NCBI GenBank assembly: GCA_029884335.1
Contig: JAOUIA010000003.1
Coordinates: 35,233 to 99,232 of the forward strand
Direction of reading: 5' to 3'
Origin: Betaproteobacteria bacterium
GTDB lineage: Bacteria > Pseudomonadota > Gammaproteobacteria > Burkholderiales > Casimicrobiaceae
DNA: 64,000 nucleotides
Part shown: piece by piece, positions 53,003 through 60,718 of the stretch
How positions within the stretch are numbered: position 1 is the first letter of the stretch
Layout: each line of letters begins with the position of its first letter
Position numbers and translations under genes: made by a program
Notes under the pieces: model-generated
Database searches by the model: none
What the model was told of the DNA's origin: nothing
The model's input: the letters and a program-made list of their open reading frames with translations, nothing else

Positions 53003-55060
53003 ATGCTCAGGGACGTCCCGGCCGACGCGCCGCAGGGCGCGGCGGCGGTACCGCCGTCGGCGCTGCCCAGGTTCGTCATCAAGCGCGACGGCAGCGTGGC
53101 CGCGTTCGATCTCGCCAAGATCGAGCGCGCCATCCAGAAGGCGGGGACGGCGACTGGCGAGTACGGCGCGGACGCCGCGCACGCGCTCGCGGAGCGCGCC
53201 GGCCGCGTGGTCGCCCACAAGTGGAACGGCCGCGCGCCGGGGATCGAGGCGATCCAGGACGTCGTCGAGCAGACGCTGATCGGCGCGGGCCACTTCGCGA
53301 CGGCCCGCTCCTACATCGTCTACCGCGAGCAGCACAAGCGGCTGCGCCAGGCGCGCAAGACGCTGGTCGACGTCGCGCAGTCGATCGACGAGTACCTCGA
53401 GCAGCGCGACTGGCGCGTCAACGCCAACGCGAACCAGGGCTACTCGCTGGGCGGCCTGATCCTCAACGTGTCGGGCAAGGTGGTCGCGAACTACTGGCTC
53501 GACCACGTCTACGCGCCCGAGGTGGGGAGAGCGCACCGCGACGGCGACCTCCACATCCACGACCTCGACATGCTCGCCGGCTACTGCGCCGGCTGGTCGC
53601 TGCGCACGCTGCTCCACGAGGGGCTGAACGGCGTGCCGGGCAAGGTCGAGGCGGGGCCGCCGAAGCACATGTCGAGCGCGGTGGGGCAGATCGTCAACTT
53701 CCTGGGCACGCTGCAGAACGAGTGGGCGGGCGCGCAGGCGTTCTCCTCGTTCGACACCTACATGGCGCCCTTCATCCGTGCCGACAGGATGACCTACGGC
53801 CAGGTGAAGCAGTGCGTGCAGGAGCTGATCTACAACCTCAACGTGCCGTCGCGCTGGGGCACGCAGACGCCGTTCACGAACCTCACGTTCGACTGGACGT
53901 GCCCGGAGGACCTGCGCGAGCAGGTGCCGGTGATCGCGGGCCGCGAGATGCCGTTCTCCTACGGCGACCTGCAGCCCGAGATGGACATGATCAACCGGGC
54001 GTACATCGAGGTGATGACCGAGGGCGACGCGAAGGGCCGCGTGTTCACGTTCCCGATCCCGACCTACAACATCACGCCCGACTTCGACTGGGACCACGAG
54101 AACGCCGAGCCGCTGTTCGCGATGACGGCGAAGTACGGCCTGCCGTACTTCCAGAACTTCGTGAACTCCGAGCTCAAGCCGAACATGATCCGCTCGATGT
54201 GCTGCCGGCTGCAGCTCGACCTGCGCGAGCTGCTGAAGCGCGGCAACGGCCTGTTCGGCTCGGCCGAGCAGACCGGGTCGGTCGGCGTGGTGACGATCAA
54301 CTGCGCGCGGCTCGGCTACCTCAACGCGGGCGACGAGGCGGCGCTGTACGCGCACATCGACCGGCTGATGGACCTCGCCAAGGACAGCCTCGAGATCAAG
54401 CGCAAGGTGATCCAGCGGCTGATCGACCAGGGGCTGTTCCCGTACACGAAGCGCTACCTCGGCACGCTGCGCAACCACTTCAGCACGATCGGCATCAACG
54501 GCGTCAACGAGCTGGTGCGCAACTTCACGCGCGACGCGCACGACATCACCACGCCCGAGGGCGAGGCGATGGCCATCGCGCTGCTCGACCACGTGCGCGC
54601 GAAGATCGTCGGCTACCAGCAGGAGACCGGGCACCTCTACAACCTCGAGGCGACGCCCGCCGAGGGCACGACGTACCGCTTCGCCAAGGAGGACCGCAAG
54701 CGGTTCCCCGACATCCTGCAGGCCGGCACGCCGGCGGCGCCGTACTACACGAACTCCACGCAGCTGCCGGTGGGCTTCACCGAGGACCCGTTCGAGGCGC
54801 TCACGCGGCAGGAACCGTTCCAGACCCGCTACACCGGCGGCACGGTGCTGCACCTGTACATGAACGAGCGGCTCTCCTCGCCCGCCGCGTGCAAGCAGCT
54901 GGTGAAGACCGCGCTGTCGCGCTTCCGCCTGCCCTACGTCACCGTCACGCCGACGTTCTCGATCTGCCCGACGCACGGCTACCTCGCCGGCGAGCACGAG
55001 TTCTGCCCGGTCTGCGACGACGAGCGCCTCGCCGCGAAGCGCGCGGCGCTCGCCGCCTGA
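53003..55060 (+). CDS. nrdD: anaerobic ribonucleoside-triphosphate reductase, catalytic part lacking the glycyl-radical tail
   Basis: A 685-residue class III ribonucleotide reductase, which makes deoxynucleotides without oxygen. An ATP-cone (RFVIKRDGSVAAFDLAKIER through AGHFATARSYIVYREQHK) fills residues ~20-110. Barrel segments include DLHIHDLDMLAGYCAGWSLR, LQNEWAGAQAFSSFDTYMAP, NMIRSMCCRLQLDLRELL and GSVGVVTINCARLGYLN. The end is a zinc-type CPTHGYLAGEHEFCPVC followed directly by a short tail and stop. The RVxGY glycyl-radical segment that should come next in the same chain is missing and is encoded by the next gene. The ATG at 53003 follows a GGGAGGATCGG site. Confidence 0.93.
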   Translation: MLRDVPADAPQGAAAVPPSALPRFVIKRDGSVAAFDLAKIERAIQKAGTATGEYGADAAHALAERAGRVVAHKWNGRAPGIEAIQDVVEQTLIGAGHFATARSYIVYREQHKRLRQARKTLVDVAQSIDEYLEQRDWRVNANANQGYSLGGLILNVSGKVVANYWLDHVYAPEVGRAHRDGDLHIHDLDMLAGYCAGWSLRTLLHEGLNGVPGKVEAGPPKHMSSAVGQIVNFLGTLQNEWAGAQAFSSFDTYMAPFIRADRMTYGQVKQCVQELIYNLNVPSRWGTQTPFTNLTFDWTCPEDLREQVPVIAGREMPFSYGDLQPEMDMINRAYIEVMTEGDAKGRVFTFPIPTYNITPDFDWDHENAEPLFAMTAKYGLPYFQNFVNSELKPNMIRSMCCRLQLDLRELLKRGNGLFGSAEQTGSVGVVTINCARLGYLNAGDEAALYAHIDRLMDLAKDSLEIKRKVIQRLIDQGLFPYTKRYLGTLRNHFSTIGINGVNELVRNFTRDAHDITTPEGEAMAIALLDHVRAKIVGYQQETGHLYNLEATPAEGTTYRFAKEDRKRFPDILQAGTPAAPYYTNSTQLPVGFTEDPFEALTRQEPFQTRYTGGTVLHLYMNERLSSPAACKQLVKTALSRFRLPYVTVTPTFSICPTHGYLAGEHEFCPVCDDERLAAKRAALAA

Positions 55061-55104
55061 GCCGCGTTCTCCGGGAACACCGCCAACCACCGAAGGAACC
55101 GCCG

Positions 55105-55299
55105 ATGAACGCCACCACCGACGTCCGCCACCTCGCCGCCGTCACGCTGCGCGACGACGAGCGCCAGCGCTGCGAAGTCTGGACGCGCGTGATGGGCTAC
55201 CACCGGCCGGTGGCGTCGTTCAACATCGGCAAGAAGTCCGAGCACCGCGAGCGGCGCTTCTTCCGCGAGGGCTGCGCCGCGCCGGGCGCTTGCAGCTGA
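55105..55299 (+). CDS. separate glycyl-radical subunit of class III ribonucleotide reductase
   Basis: A 64-residue protein that corresponds to the missing C terminus of NrdD. The core RCEVWTRVMGYHRPVASFN contains the glycyl-radical motif RVMGY (Gly31), followed by IGKKSEHRERRFF as in full-length NrdD proteins. It has its own ATG, an AAGGA site about 9 bases upstream and a 20-residue unrelated N-terminal arm. It is in a different frame from nrdD, 44 bases after the nrdD stop, and 10 bases before nrdG. The NrdG activase would have to act on this small protein bound to NrdD. It resembles in principle GrcA/YfiD, the exchangeable glycyl-radical domain of pyruvate formate-lyase. Confidence 0.85.
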   Translation: MNATTDVRHLAAVTLRDDERQRCEVWTRVMGYHRPVASFNIGKKSEHRERRFFREGCAAPGACS

Positions 55300-55309
55300 C
55301 GCGCGTCCG

Positions 55310-56041
55310 ATGGGCGGTTCCGGGCCCGGCGCAGCCGCGCCGCGCGCACCCTTTCGCGCCGGCGGGATCGTCCCGTTCTCGACGACCGACTGGCCCGGGC
55401 GCCTCGCCGCGGTCGTCTTCGCGCAGGGCTGTCCCTGGCGCTGCGGGTACTGCCACAACCCGCACCTGATCCCGTTTCGCGGCGACGACGAGCGCGACTG
55501 GCCGTCGGTGCTAGCGTGGCTCGCCACGCGCAAGGGGCTCCTCGAGGCCGTCGTGTTCTCGGGCGGCGAGCCGACCGCGCAGCCGGGGCTCGTCGACGCG
55601 CTGCGCGACGCGCGCGAGCTCGGGTTCCTGACCGGCCTGCACACGGCGGGCATCTACCCGCGCGGCCTGCCCGAGCTGCTGCCGCTCCTCGACTGGGTGG
55701 GCCTCGACGTCAAGGCGCCGGCCGCGGAGTACCGGCAAGTCACCGGCGTGGCCGGCTCGGGGATGGGCGCGTTCGTCGCGCTGGCGCTGCTGCAGCAGTC
55801 CGGCGTTCCTTTCGAGGTGCGCACGACGGTGCACTTCGACCTGACCCCGCCCGACGCGCTGGAGAGGCTCGCGCACGAGCTCGCGGACGCGGGGGTGCGC
55901 GAGTGGATCCTGCAGCCGTTCCGCGCGCAGGGCTGCGCGGACGAGGCGCTCAACGCCGCGGCGCCGCAGGGGGCGCGCATCGGCGAGGCGCTGCTCGCGA
56001 GGCTGCGGGAGGTCGTGCCGGAAGCGGTGGTGCGGGCGTAG
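55310..56041 (+). CDS. nrdG: anaerobic ribonucleotide reductase-activating protein (radical SAM)
   Basis: A 243-residue radical SAM activase. The cluster motif is CPWRCGYC at residues 41-48, followed by HNPHLIPFRG. The GGEPT motif appears in VVFSGGEPTAQPGLVDALRD, and WVGLDVKAPAAEYRQVTG fits the activase family. It generates the glycyl radical needed by NrdD, here most likely on the separate 64-residue subunit. It lies 10 bases after that gene, in one operon under the FNR-type box. Confidence 0.92.
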   Translation: MGGSGPGAAAPRAPFRAGGIVPFSTTDWPGRLAAVVFAQGCPWRCGYCHNPHLIPFRGDDERDWPSVLAWLATRKGLLEAVVFSGGEPTAQPGLVDALRDARELGFLTGLHTAGIYPRGLPELLPLLDWVGLDVKAPAAEYRQVTGVAGSGMGAFVALALLQQSGVPFEVRTTVHFDLTPPDALERLAHELADAGVREWILQPFRAQGCADEALNAAAPQGARIGEALLARLREVVPEAVVRA

Positions 56042-56049
56042 CGCCCGCA

Positions 56050-56095
56050 CAAAAGAAAACCCGGTTCCGACGGAGGCAATGAGCCGGAACCGGGT
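56050..56095 (-). terminator. intrinsic terminator in minus-strand orientation
   Basis: Read on the minus strand, a perfect 11-bp stem (ACCCGGTTCCG, with CGGAACCGGGT) and 15-base loop is followed by TTTCTTTTG, the form of an intrinsic terminator. On the plus strand no T-run follows. No minus-strand gene reads into it, so it either marks an unannotated transcript starting in 56096-56300 or acts weakly for nrdG on the plus strand. Confidence 0.5.
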
Positions 56096-56222
56096 ATGAC
56101 GGAGCGAGTGCATTCTCGGTCCCGCCCCCGGGGCCGACCATGATCGGCATCAAGGTCGGCGCAGGTTGGCCGCCCCGGCGCGGTCGGGTGCGCGGAAGCC
56201 GCGTGGCAGAATGCTGGCGCCG

Positions 56223-57293
56223 ATGGCTTCGCCGATTTCCCCCAGCATCGCCTCCGACGCCGCGTTTCGCCCCACGGGGTCCGAGCACGCGATCGCCGCC
56301 TGGCTCGTCGCCTGCTGCCTGCTCGTCTTCGCGATGATCGTCGTTGGCGGTGTCACGCGGCTCACGCACTCGGGGCTGTCGATCACCGAGTGGCAGCCGA
56401 TCGTCGGCACGCTCCCGCCGCTTTCGGAGGCCGACTGGCAGGTCGCGTTCGACAAGTACAAGGCCACGCCGGAATACCGCGACGTCAACCGCGGCATGAC
56501 GCTGGAGGCGTTCAAGGGCATCTTCTGGTGGGAGTACTTCCACCGCCTGCTCGGCCGGCTGATCGGCGTTGCATTCCTCGTGCCGTTTGCCTGGTTCGCG
56601 CTGCGCCGGCGCATCCCCGCGGGCTTCGGCTGGCCGCTCGCCGGCATCTTCGTGCTCGGCGGCCTGCAGGGCGCGATGGGCTGGTACATGGTCGCGAGCG
56701 GCCTCGTCGACGACCCGCGCGTGTCGCAGTTCCGCCTGACCGCGCACCTGGGCCTCGCGTTCGTGATCCTCGGCGCGATGGAGTGGGTGGCGCTGTCGCT
56801 GCTGTTTCCGAAGCGCGCCGCGTTGACCGACCCGGCCGCGCGGTCGGCGCGGCGCTGGGCGTTCGGCGTCGCGGCGCTGGTGTTCGCGATGGTGCTGACC
56901 GGCGGCTTCGTCGCGGGCATCCGCGCGGGCTTCGCCTACAACACGTTCCCGCTGATGAACGGGCGCTGGATCCCGCCCGAGATCCTGATGCTCGAGCCCG
57001 CGTGGCGCAACTTCTTCTGGAACATGGCCACCGTGCAGTTCGACCACCGCGTCGGCGCGTGGCTGCTCGCGTTCACGGTGCCGGTGCTGTGGTGGAAGCT
57101 GCGCCGCGCGCCGCAGATCCCCGCGAGCGCGGAGAAGGGCGGCGGCACGCTGCTGGCGGTGCTCGCCATCCAGGTCGGGCTCGGCATCGCCACGCTGATC
57201 AACGTGGTGCCGCTTGCGCTTGCCGCGCTGCACCAGGCGGGCGCGGTCGTCGTGTTCGCGGTCGCGCTGCGCGTGGCGCACGCGCTGCGCTGA
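56223..57293 (+). CDS. ctaA: heme A synthase (CtaA/COX15)
   Basis: A 356-residue protein with eight membrane segments that oxidises the C8 methyl of heme O to give heme A for cytochrome c oxidase. Family parts are VVGGVTRLTHSGLSITEWQP, FWWEYFHRLLGRLIGVAFL with heme-site His, FRLTAHLGLAFVILG, and in the second half TVQFDHRVGAWLLAF and AALHQAGAVVVF. The ATG at 56223 (MASPISPS) is used; one at 56211 is equally possible, and neither has a strong ribosome binding site. The usual cox/ctaB neighbours are absent. Confidence 0.94.
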   Translation: MASPISPSIASDAAFRPTGSEHAIAAWLVACCLLVFAMIVVGGVTRLTHSGLSITEWQPIVGTLPPLSEADWQVAFDKYKATPEYRDVNRGMTLEAFKGIFWWEYFHRLLGRLIGVAFLVPFAWFALRRRIPAGFGWPLAGIFVLGGLQGAMGWYMVASGLVDDPRVSQFRLTAHLGLAFVILGAMEWVALSLLFPKRAALTDPAARSARRWAFGVAALVFAMVLTGGFVAGIRAGFAYNTFPLMNGRWIPPEILMLEPAWRNFFWNMATVQFDHRVGAWLLAFTVPVLWWKLRRAPQIPASAEKGGGTLLAVLAIQVGLGIATLINVVPLALAALHQAGAVVVFAVALRVAHALR

Positions 57294-57350
57294 CGCCTCG
57301 CCATGCGCGGGGGTGGACGGCGGGAGTCGAGCGGGCGTGGCTCGCGGCGC

Positions 57351-57364
57351 TTGACAGGAGTCAA
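57351..57364. promoter_or_regulatory. FNR/DNR-type palindrome upstream of the DUF2249 gene
   Basis: TTGACAGGAGTCAA is a perfect dyad TTGAC-N4-GTCAA, close to the FNR/ANR/DNR consensus TTGAT-N4-ATCAA. It is 69 bases before the start of the DUF2249 gene, a family often found in FNR/DNR regulons. The first six bases also read as a perfect -35 TTGACA, but no -10 follows at the right distance. Confidence 0.55.
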
Positions 57365-57432
57365 GGACGCGCCGCGGACGTCGCGGAGAATGGTTCGCGA
57401 CCCGCACGCCGCCGGCGTGCGGTCCGCGCGCC

Positions 57433-57657
57433 ATGGCCCGCCACATCACGCTCGACATCCGCGGCATGCAGCCGCCCGAGCCCCTGGAGCACGTGCTCGC
57501 CGCCATCGCCGATTTCCGGTCCGGGGACACGCTGAAGATCCTGTCGGACTTCGAGCCGCGTCCGCTCTACCCGATCCTCGAGCGGGACGGATTCCGGCAT
57601 CGGGCCGAAGCCGGCGACGAGGCCGCCTGCGAGATCACCGTCTGGTCGGCGCAGTGA
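57433..57657 (+). CDS. DUF2249 (TusA-like fold) protein
   Basis: A 74-residue protein with the DUF2249 pattern TLDIRGMQPPEPLEHVLAAI, LKILSDFEPRPLYPILERDG and a C-terminal CEITVW strand. The fold resembles TusA sulfur carriers but lacks the Cys at the usual position. These genes are frequent in denitrification and low-oxygen loci; the function is unknown. Its TGA overlaps the GTG start of the following 49-codon frame. Confidence 0.85.
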   Translation: MARHITLDIRGMQPPEPLEHVLAAIADFRSGDTLKILSDFEPRPLYPILERDGFRHRAEAGDEAACEITVWSAQ

Positions 57658-57803
57658 ACGCGGGCGACGGGTGCGACGTGCCTGCGCGGGGCGCGGGCGC
57701 GTGGGCGCGGCTGCGCGGCTGGCTCGCGTGCCGCCGCTGCGCCGTCGGCTGGACGCTCTACCTCGCCGCCGCGGCGCTGGCGGTGGCGCTGTTCGCCCGC
57801 TGA
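57654..57803 (+). CDS. small membrane protein, 49 residues
   Basis: A short frame starting with GTG that overlaps the DUF2249 stop by four bases. It has one C-terminal membrane helix (VGWTLYLAAAALAVALFAR) and three Cys, two of them close together (WLACRRCAVGW). The overlap and the hydrophobic end make it a plausible small membrane protein translated with DUF2249, but there is no family match to confirm it. Confidence 0.45.
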   Translation: MNAGDGCDVPARGAGAWARLRGWLACRRCAVGWTLYLAAAALAVALFAR

Positions 57804-57863
57804 TCGGGCCGCCGCCTCCTTCCCGTTGGGAGAGGCCATTGACAGCGCGCCGGCGCATGCTCT

Positions 57864-57875
57864 AACGTATACATT
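57864..57875. promoter_or_regulatory. GntR-type operator before the catabolic cluster
   Basis: AACGTATACATT is a near-palindrome around GTATAC, as bound by FCD-type GntR regulators, with a second GTAC shortly after. A TTGACA at 57839-57844 could be the -35 of the cluster promoter, so the operator would overlap the -10 and start point. A GntR gene is the second gene of this cluster. Confidence 0.55.
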
Positions 57876-57940
57876 AAAGTACGCACACCGGTGCGCCGGC
57901 ACCCGCCGGCAGGAGTCCGGGGCTCGAGGAGGGGGTCCGG

Positions 57941-58930
57941 TTGGGCGCGACGCGCCAGCAAGCGGTCGATCCGGCGACGGTTCGCTTCGTCGGCAGCGGC
58001 CTGGTGCGCCCGGAGTGCGTGCTGGCGACCGCCGACGGCTCGCTGTACGCCGCCGACTGGCGCGGCGGAGTGGCGCACCTGCTGCCCGACGGCAGGCAGG
58101 CGCTTTATCGGTCCGCGCTTCCGGCCGGCCGGCCACTGCGGCCGAACGGAGTAGCGATGCGGCAGGATGGGTCGTTCCTCCTGGCCGACCTCGGTGAGAC
58201 GCTGGGGGGCGTCTTCCATCTGCGGCGCGACGGGACCGTGCGGCCGTTCCTCGAGAGCGTGGAAGGCGTCGACCTGCCGCCCTCCAACTACGTGGCGATC
58301 GACCCGCTCGGCCGCACGTGGATCACGGTCAGCACGCGGCAGGTGCCGCGCGCAAGGGGCTACACGGCGGCGGTGGCCGACGGTTTCGTCGTGCTCGCCG
58401 ACGCGCGCGGCGCGCGCATCGTCGCGGACGGCCTCGGCTACACGAACGAGGCGCTCGTGTCGCCCGACGGCGCGTGGCTGTACGTCAACGAGACCTTCTC
58501 GCGCCGGCTGTCGCGTTTTCGCATCGCGCCCGACGGCGCATTGAGCGGCAAGGAAGTGGTGGCGACCTTCGGCCACGGCACGTATCCCGACGGGCTCGCG
58601 CTCGACGCCGAAGGCGGCGTGTGGATCACCAGCATCGTGTCCAACCGCGTGATCCGCGTCGACCGCGACGGCGCGCAGACGCTCGTGATCGAGGACGCCG
58701 ACCCTGCGCACGTGGACTGGGCCGAGCAGGCCTACCGCGCCGGCACGATGGGCCGCCAGCACCTCGACAAGGCGGCGGGCAAGGTGCTGCGCAACGTGTC
58801 GAGCCTCGCGTTCGGCGGCCCGGACCTGCGCACCGCCTACCTGGGGTGCCTGCTCGGCGATGCGATCGCGTGCTTCCGCACCGGCGTCGCGGGACATCCG
58901 CCGGTGCACTGGTCGTGGGGGACGGCATGA
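57941..58930 (+). CDS. SMP-30/gluconolactonase-like protein
   Basis: A 329-residue beta-propeller protein starting with TTG. Typical strands are PECVLATADGSLYAADWRGG, PNGVAMRQDGSFLLADLGET, NEALVSPDGAWLYVNETFSR and YPDGLALDAEGGVWITSIVS, carrying the metal-binding Glu, Asn and Asp pattern of sugar lactonases. It would open a sugar lactone in the pathway of the following genes. The GntR gene start overlaps its stop. Confidence 0.85.
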   Translation: MGATRQQAVDPATVRFVGSGLVRPECVLATADGSLYAADWRGGVAHLLPDGRQALYRSALPAGRPLRPNGVAMRQDGSFLLADLGETLGGVFHLRRDGTVRPFLESVEGVDLPPSNYVAIDPLGRTWITVSTRQVPRARGYTAAVADGFVVLADARGARIVADGLGYTNEALVSPDGAWLYVNETFSRRLSRFRIAPDGALSGKEVVATFGHGTYPDGLALDAEGGVWITSIVSNRVIRVDRDGAQTLVIEDADPAHVDWAEQAYRAGTMGRQHLDKAAGKVLRNVSSLAFGGPDLRTAYLGCLLGDAIACFRTGVAGHPPVHWSWGTA

Positions 58931-59622
58931 CCGCGACCCGCACGCGCAAGGCCGCGCCCGAAGCGGGCGGCTCGCTCGTCGACACCGCCTACCATGCGAT
59001 GCGGCGGCGCATCCTCGACAACCGCTGGGCGCCGGGCTTCCGGGCGCTCGAGCAGGAGCTCGCCCTCACGCTCGGCATGAGCCGCACGCCGGTGCGCGAG
59101 GCACTGATACGGCTGGCGAACGAGGGGCTGGTCGAAGTGGTGCCGCGCCACGGCATGCGCGTGCTGCCGGTGTCGGCCGGCGACATGGACGAGATCTACC
59201 AGGTGCTGGGCAGCCTCGAGGCCACGGCCGCGGAGCTCGTGGCCGCGCGCAAGCCTCCGCGCGCGGAGCTCGCTCCGCTCGAGGCGGCGTCGAAGGCGAT
59301 GGACGCCGCGCTCGCGCGCGACGACCTCGACGCGTGGGCCGAGGCCGACGAGCGGTTCCACCGCCACCTGGTCGAGCTCTCCGGCAACCGCCTGCTCGCC
59401 GCCACCGTGCAGAACTTCTGGGACCGGGCGCACCGAGCGCGCATGTTCACGCTCCGGCTGCGCCCGAAGCCCGTCAACTCGACGCGCGAGCACACGGAGC
59501 TCGTGCGCGCCATCCGCCGGGGCGATGCCGCGGCGGCCCGCGAAGCGCACCGGGCGCACCGCGAGCGGGGCCGGCGCGAGCTGACCGCGATCCTCGCCCG
59601 CTACCGGCTGCCCACGCTCTGA
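58927..59622 (+). CDS. GntR-family regulator (FCD domain)
   Basis: A 231-residue repressor-type regulator. The winged helix spans ~residues 15-80 (RRRILDNRWAPGFRALEQEL, GMSRTPVREALIRLANEGLV). The FCD ligand domain follows, with metal-site residues in EADERFHRHLVELSGNRLL and NSTREHTELVRAIRRGD with His. It probably responds to the organic acid handled by the cluster and binds the GTATAC site at 57864-57875. It overlaps the lactonase gene by four bases. Confidence 0.92.
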   Translation: MTATRTRKAAPEAGGSLVDTAYHAMRRRILDNRWAPGFRALEQELALTLGMSRTPVREALIRLANEGLVEVVPRHGMRVLPVSAGDMDEIYQVLGSLEATAAELVAARKPPRAELAPLEAASKAMDAALARDDLDAWAEADERFHRHLVELSGNRLLAATVQNFWDRAHRARMFTLRLRPKPVNSTREHTELVRAIRRGDAAAAREAHRAHRERGRRELTAILARYRLPTL

Positions 59623-59627
59623 GTCAC

Positions 59628-60707
59628 ATGACCCGCACCTTCGACATCGCAGTCCTTCCCGGCGACGGCATCGGCGGCGAGGTGATCGACGCCACGCTGC
59701 CGCTGCTCGACCGCGTGGCGCACGGCGCGCCGTTCGCCTTCCGGTTCGCGAGCCACCCCGGCGGGGCGCTGCACTACAAGGCCACCGGCGAGGCGCTGCC
59801 CGAGTCCACGTTCGAGGCGGCGCGACGCGCCGACGCGATCCTGTTCGGCGCGATGGGCTGGCCGCAGATCCGCTACCCCGACGGCACGGAGATCGCCCCG
59901 CAGCTCGACCTGCGCGTGCGCCTGGATCTCTACGCCGGCGTGCGCCCGGCTCGCGCGCTGCCCGGGACGAGCCTGCCCCTGGCCGATCCCCGCGCGCGCG
60001 ACATCGACCTCGTCGTCGTGCGCGAGTCCACCGAGGGGTTGTTCGCCTCCCGCGGCAGGGGCGAGGTGATCGGCGATGCCGAGGCGCGCGACACGATGGT
60101 GATCACGCGGCGCGGCACCGAGCGCATCGCCGAGTTCGCGTTCCGCCTGGCGAAGCGGCGCAGGCAGCGCGGGCGTCCGGGCCGCGTCACCTGCGTCGAC
60201 AAGGCGAACGTGTTCCGCTCGATGGCGTTCTTCCGCAAGGTGTTCGACGAGGTCGCCGCGCGCCACCCGGGCATCGAGGCGCGGCACCACTACATCGACG
60301 CGACCGCGCTCGACCTCGTGCGCCGGCCGTGGGAGTTCGACGTCATCGTCACGGAGAACATGTTCGGCGACATCCTCTCCGACGAGACGGCGGCGCTGGT
60401 CGGCGGCATGGGCATGGCGCCCTCCGGCGACGTCGGCGACGCGCACGGGCTGTTCCAGCCCTGCCACGGCTCGGCGCCGGACATCGCCGGGCAGGGCAAG
60501 GCGAACCCGACCGCGACGATCCTGTCCGCCGCGATGATGATGGACTGGCTGGCCGAGCGCAGCGGCATGGAAGCGCTCGGCGGGGCCGCGGCGCGCATCG
60601 AGCGCGCGGTCGACGCCGTGTACGCCTCGGGGCGCATAGCGCCGTTCGAGTTCGGCGGCCGCGACGGCACGCGGGCGATCGCGGACGCGGTCGCGTCCAA
60701 CCTCTGA
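59628..60707 (+). CDS. isocitrate/isopropylmalate-type dehydrogenase, tartrate dehydrogenase-like
   Basis: A 359-residue beta-decarboxylating dehydrogenase. Motifs are IAVLPGDGIGGEVIDATLPL at the N terminus, LDLYAGVRPARALPG with the substrate Arg, VVVRESTEGLFASRGRGEVI, VTCVDKANVFRSM with Lys and ENMFGDILSDETAALVGGMG with the metal Asp. The RESTEGLFASRG loop points to tartrate/malate dehydrogenase (TtuC/DmlA) relatives rather than LeuB. It may act on a hydroxy-acid intermediate of the pathway. ATG at 59628, five bases after the GntR stop. Confidence 0.87.
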   Translation: MTRTFDIAVLPGDGIGGEVIDATLPLLDRVAHGAPFAFRFASHPGGALHYKATGEALPESTFEAARRADAILFGAMGWPQIRYPDGTEIAPQLDLRVRLDLYAGVRPARALPGTSLPLADPRARDIDLVVVRESTEGLFASRGRGEVIGDAEARDTMVITRRGTERIAEFAFRLAKRRRQRGRPGRVTCVDKANVFRSMAFFRKVFDEVAARHPGIEARHHYIDATALDLVRRPWEFDVIVTENMFGDILSDETAALVGGMGMAPSGDVGDAHGLFQPCHGSAPDIAGQGKANPTATILSAAMMMDWLAERSGMEALGGAAARIERAVDAVYASGRIAPFEFGGRDGTRAIADAVASNL

Positions 60708-60718
60708 GGCGGGCTGCG

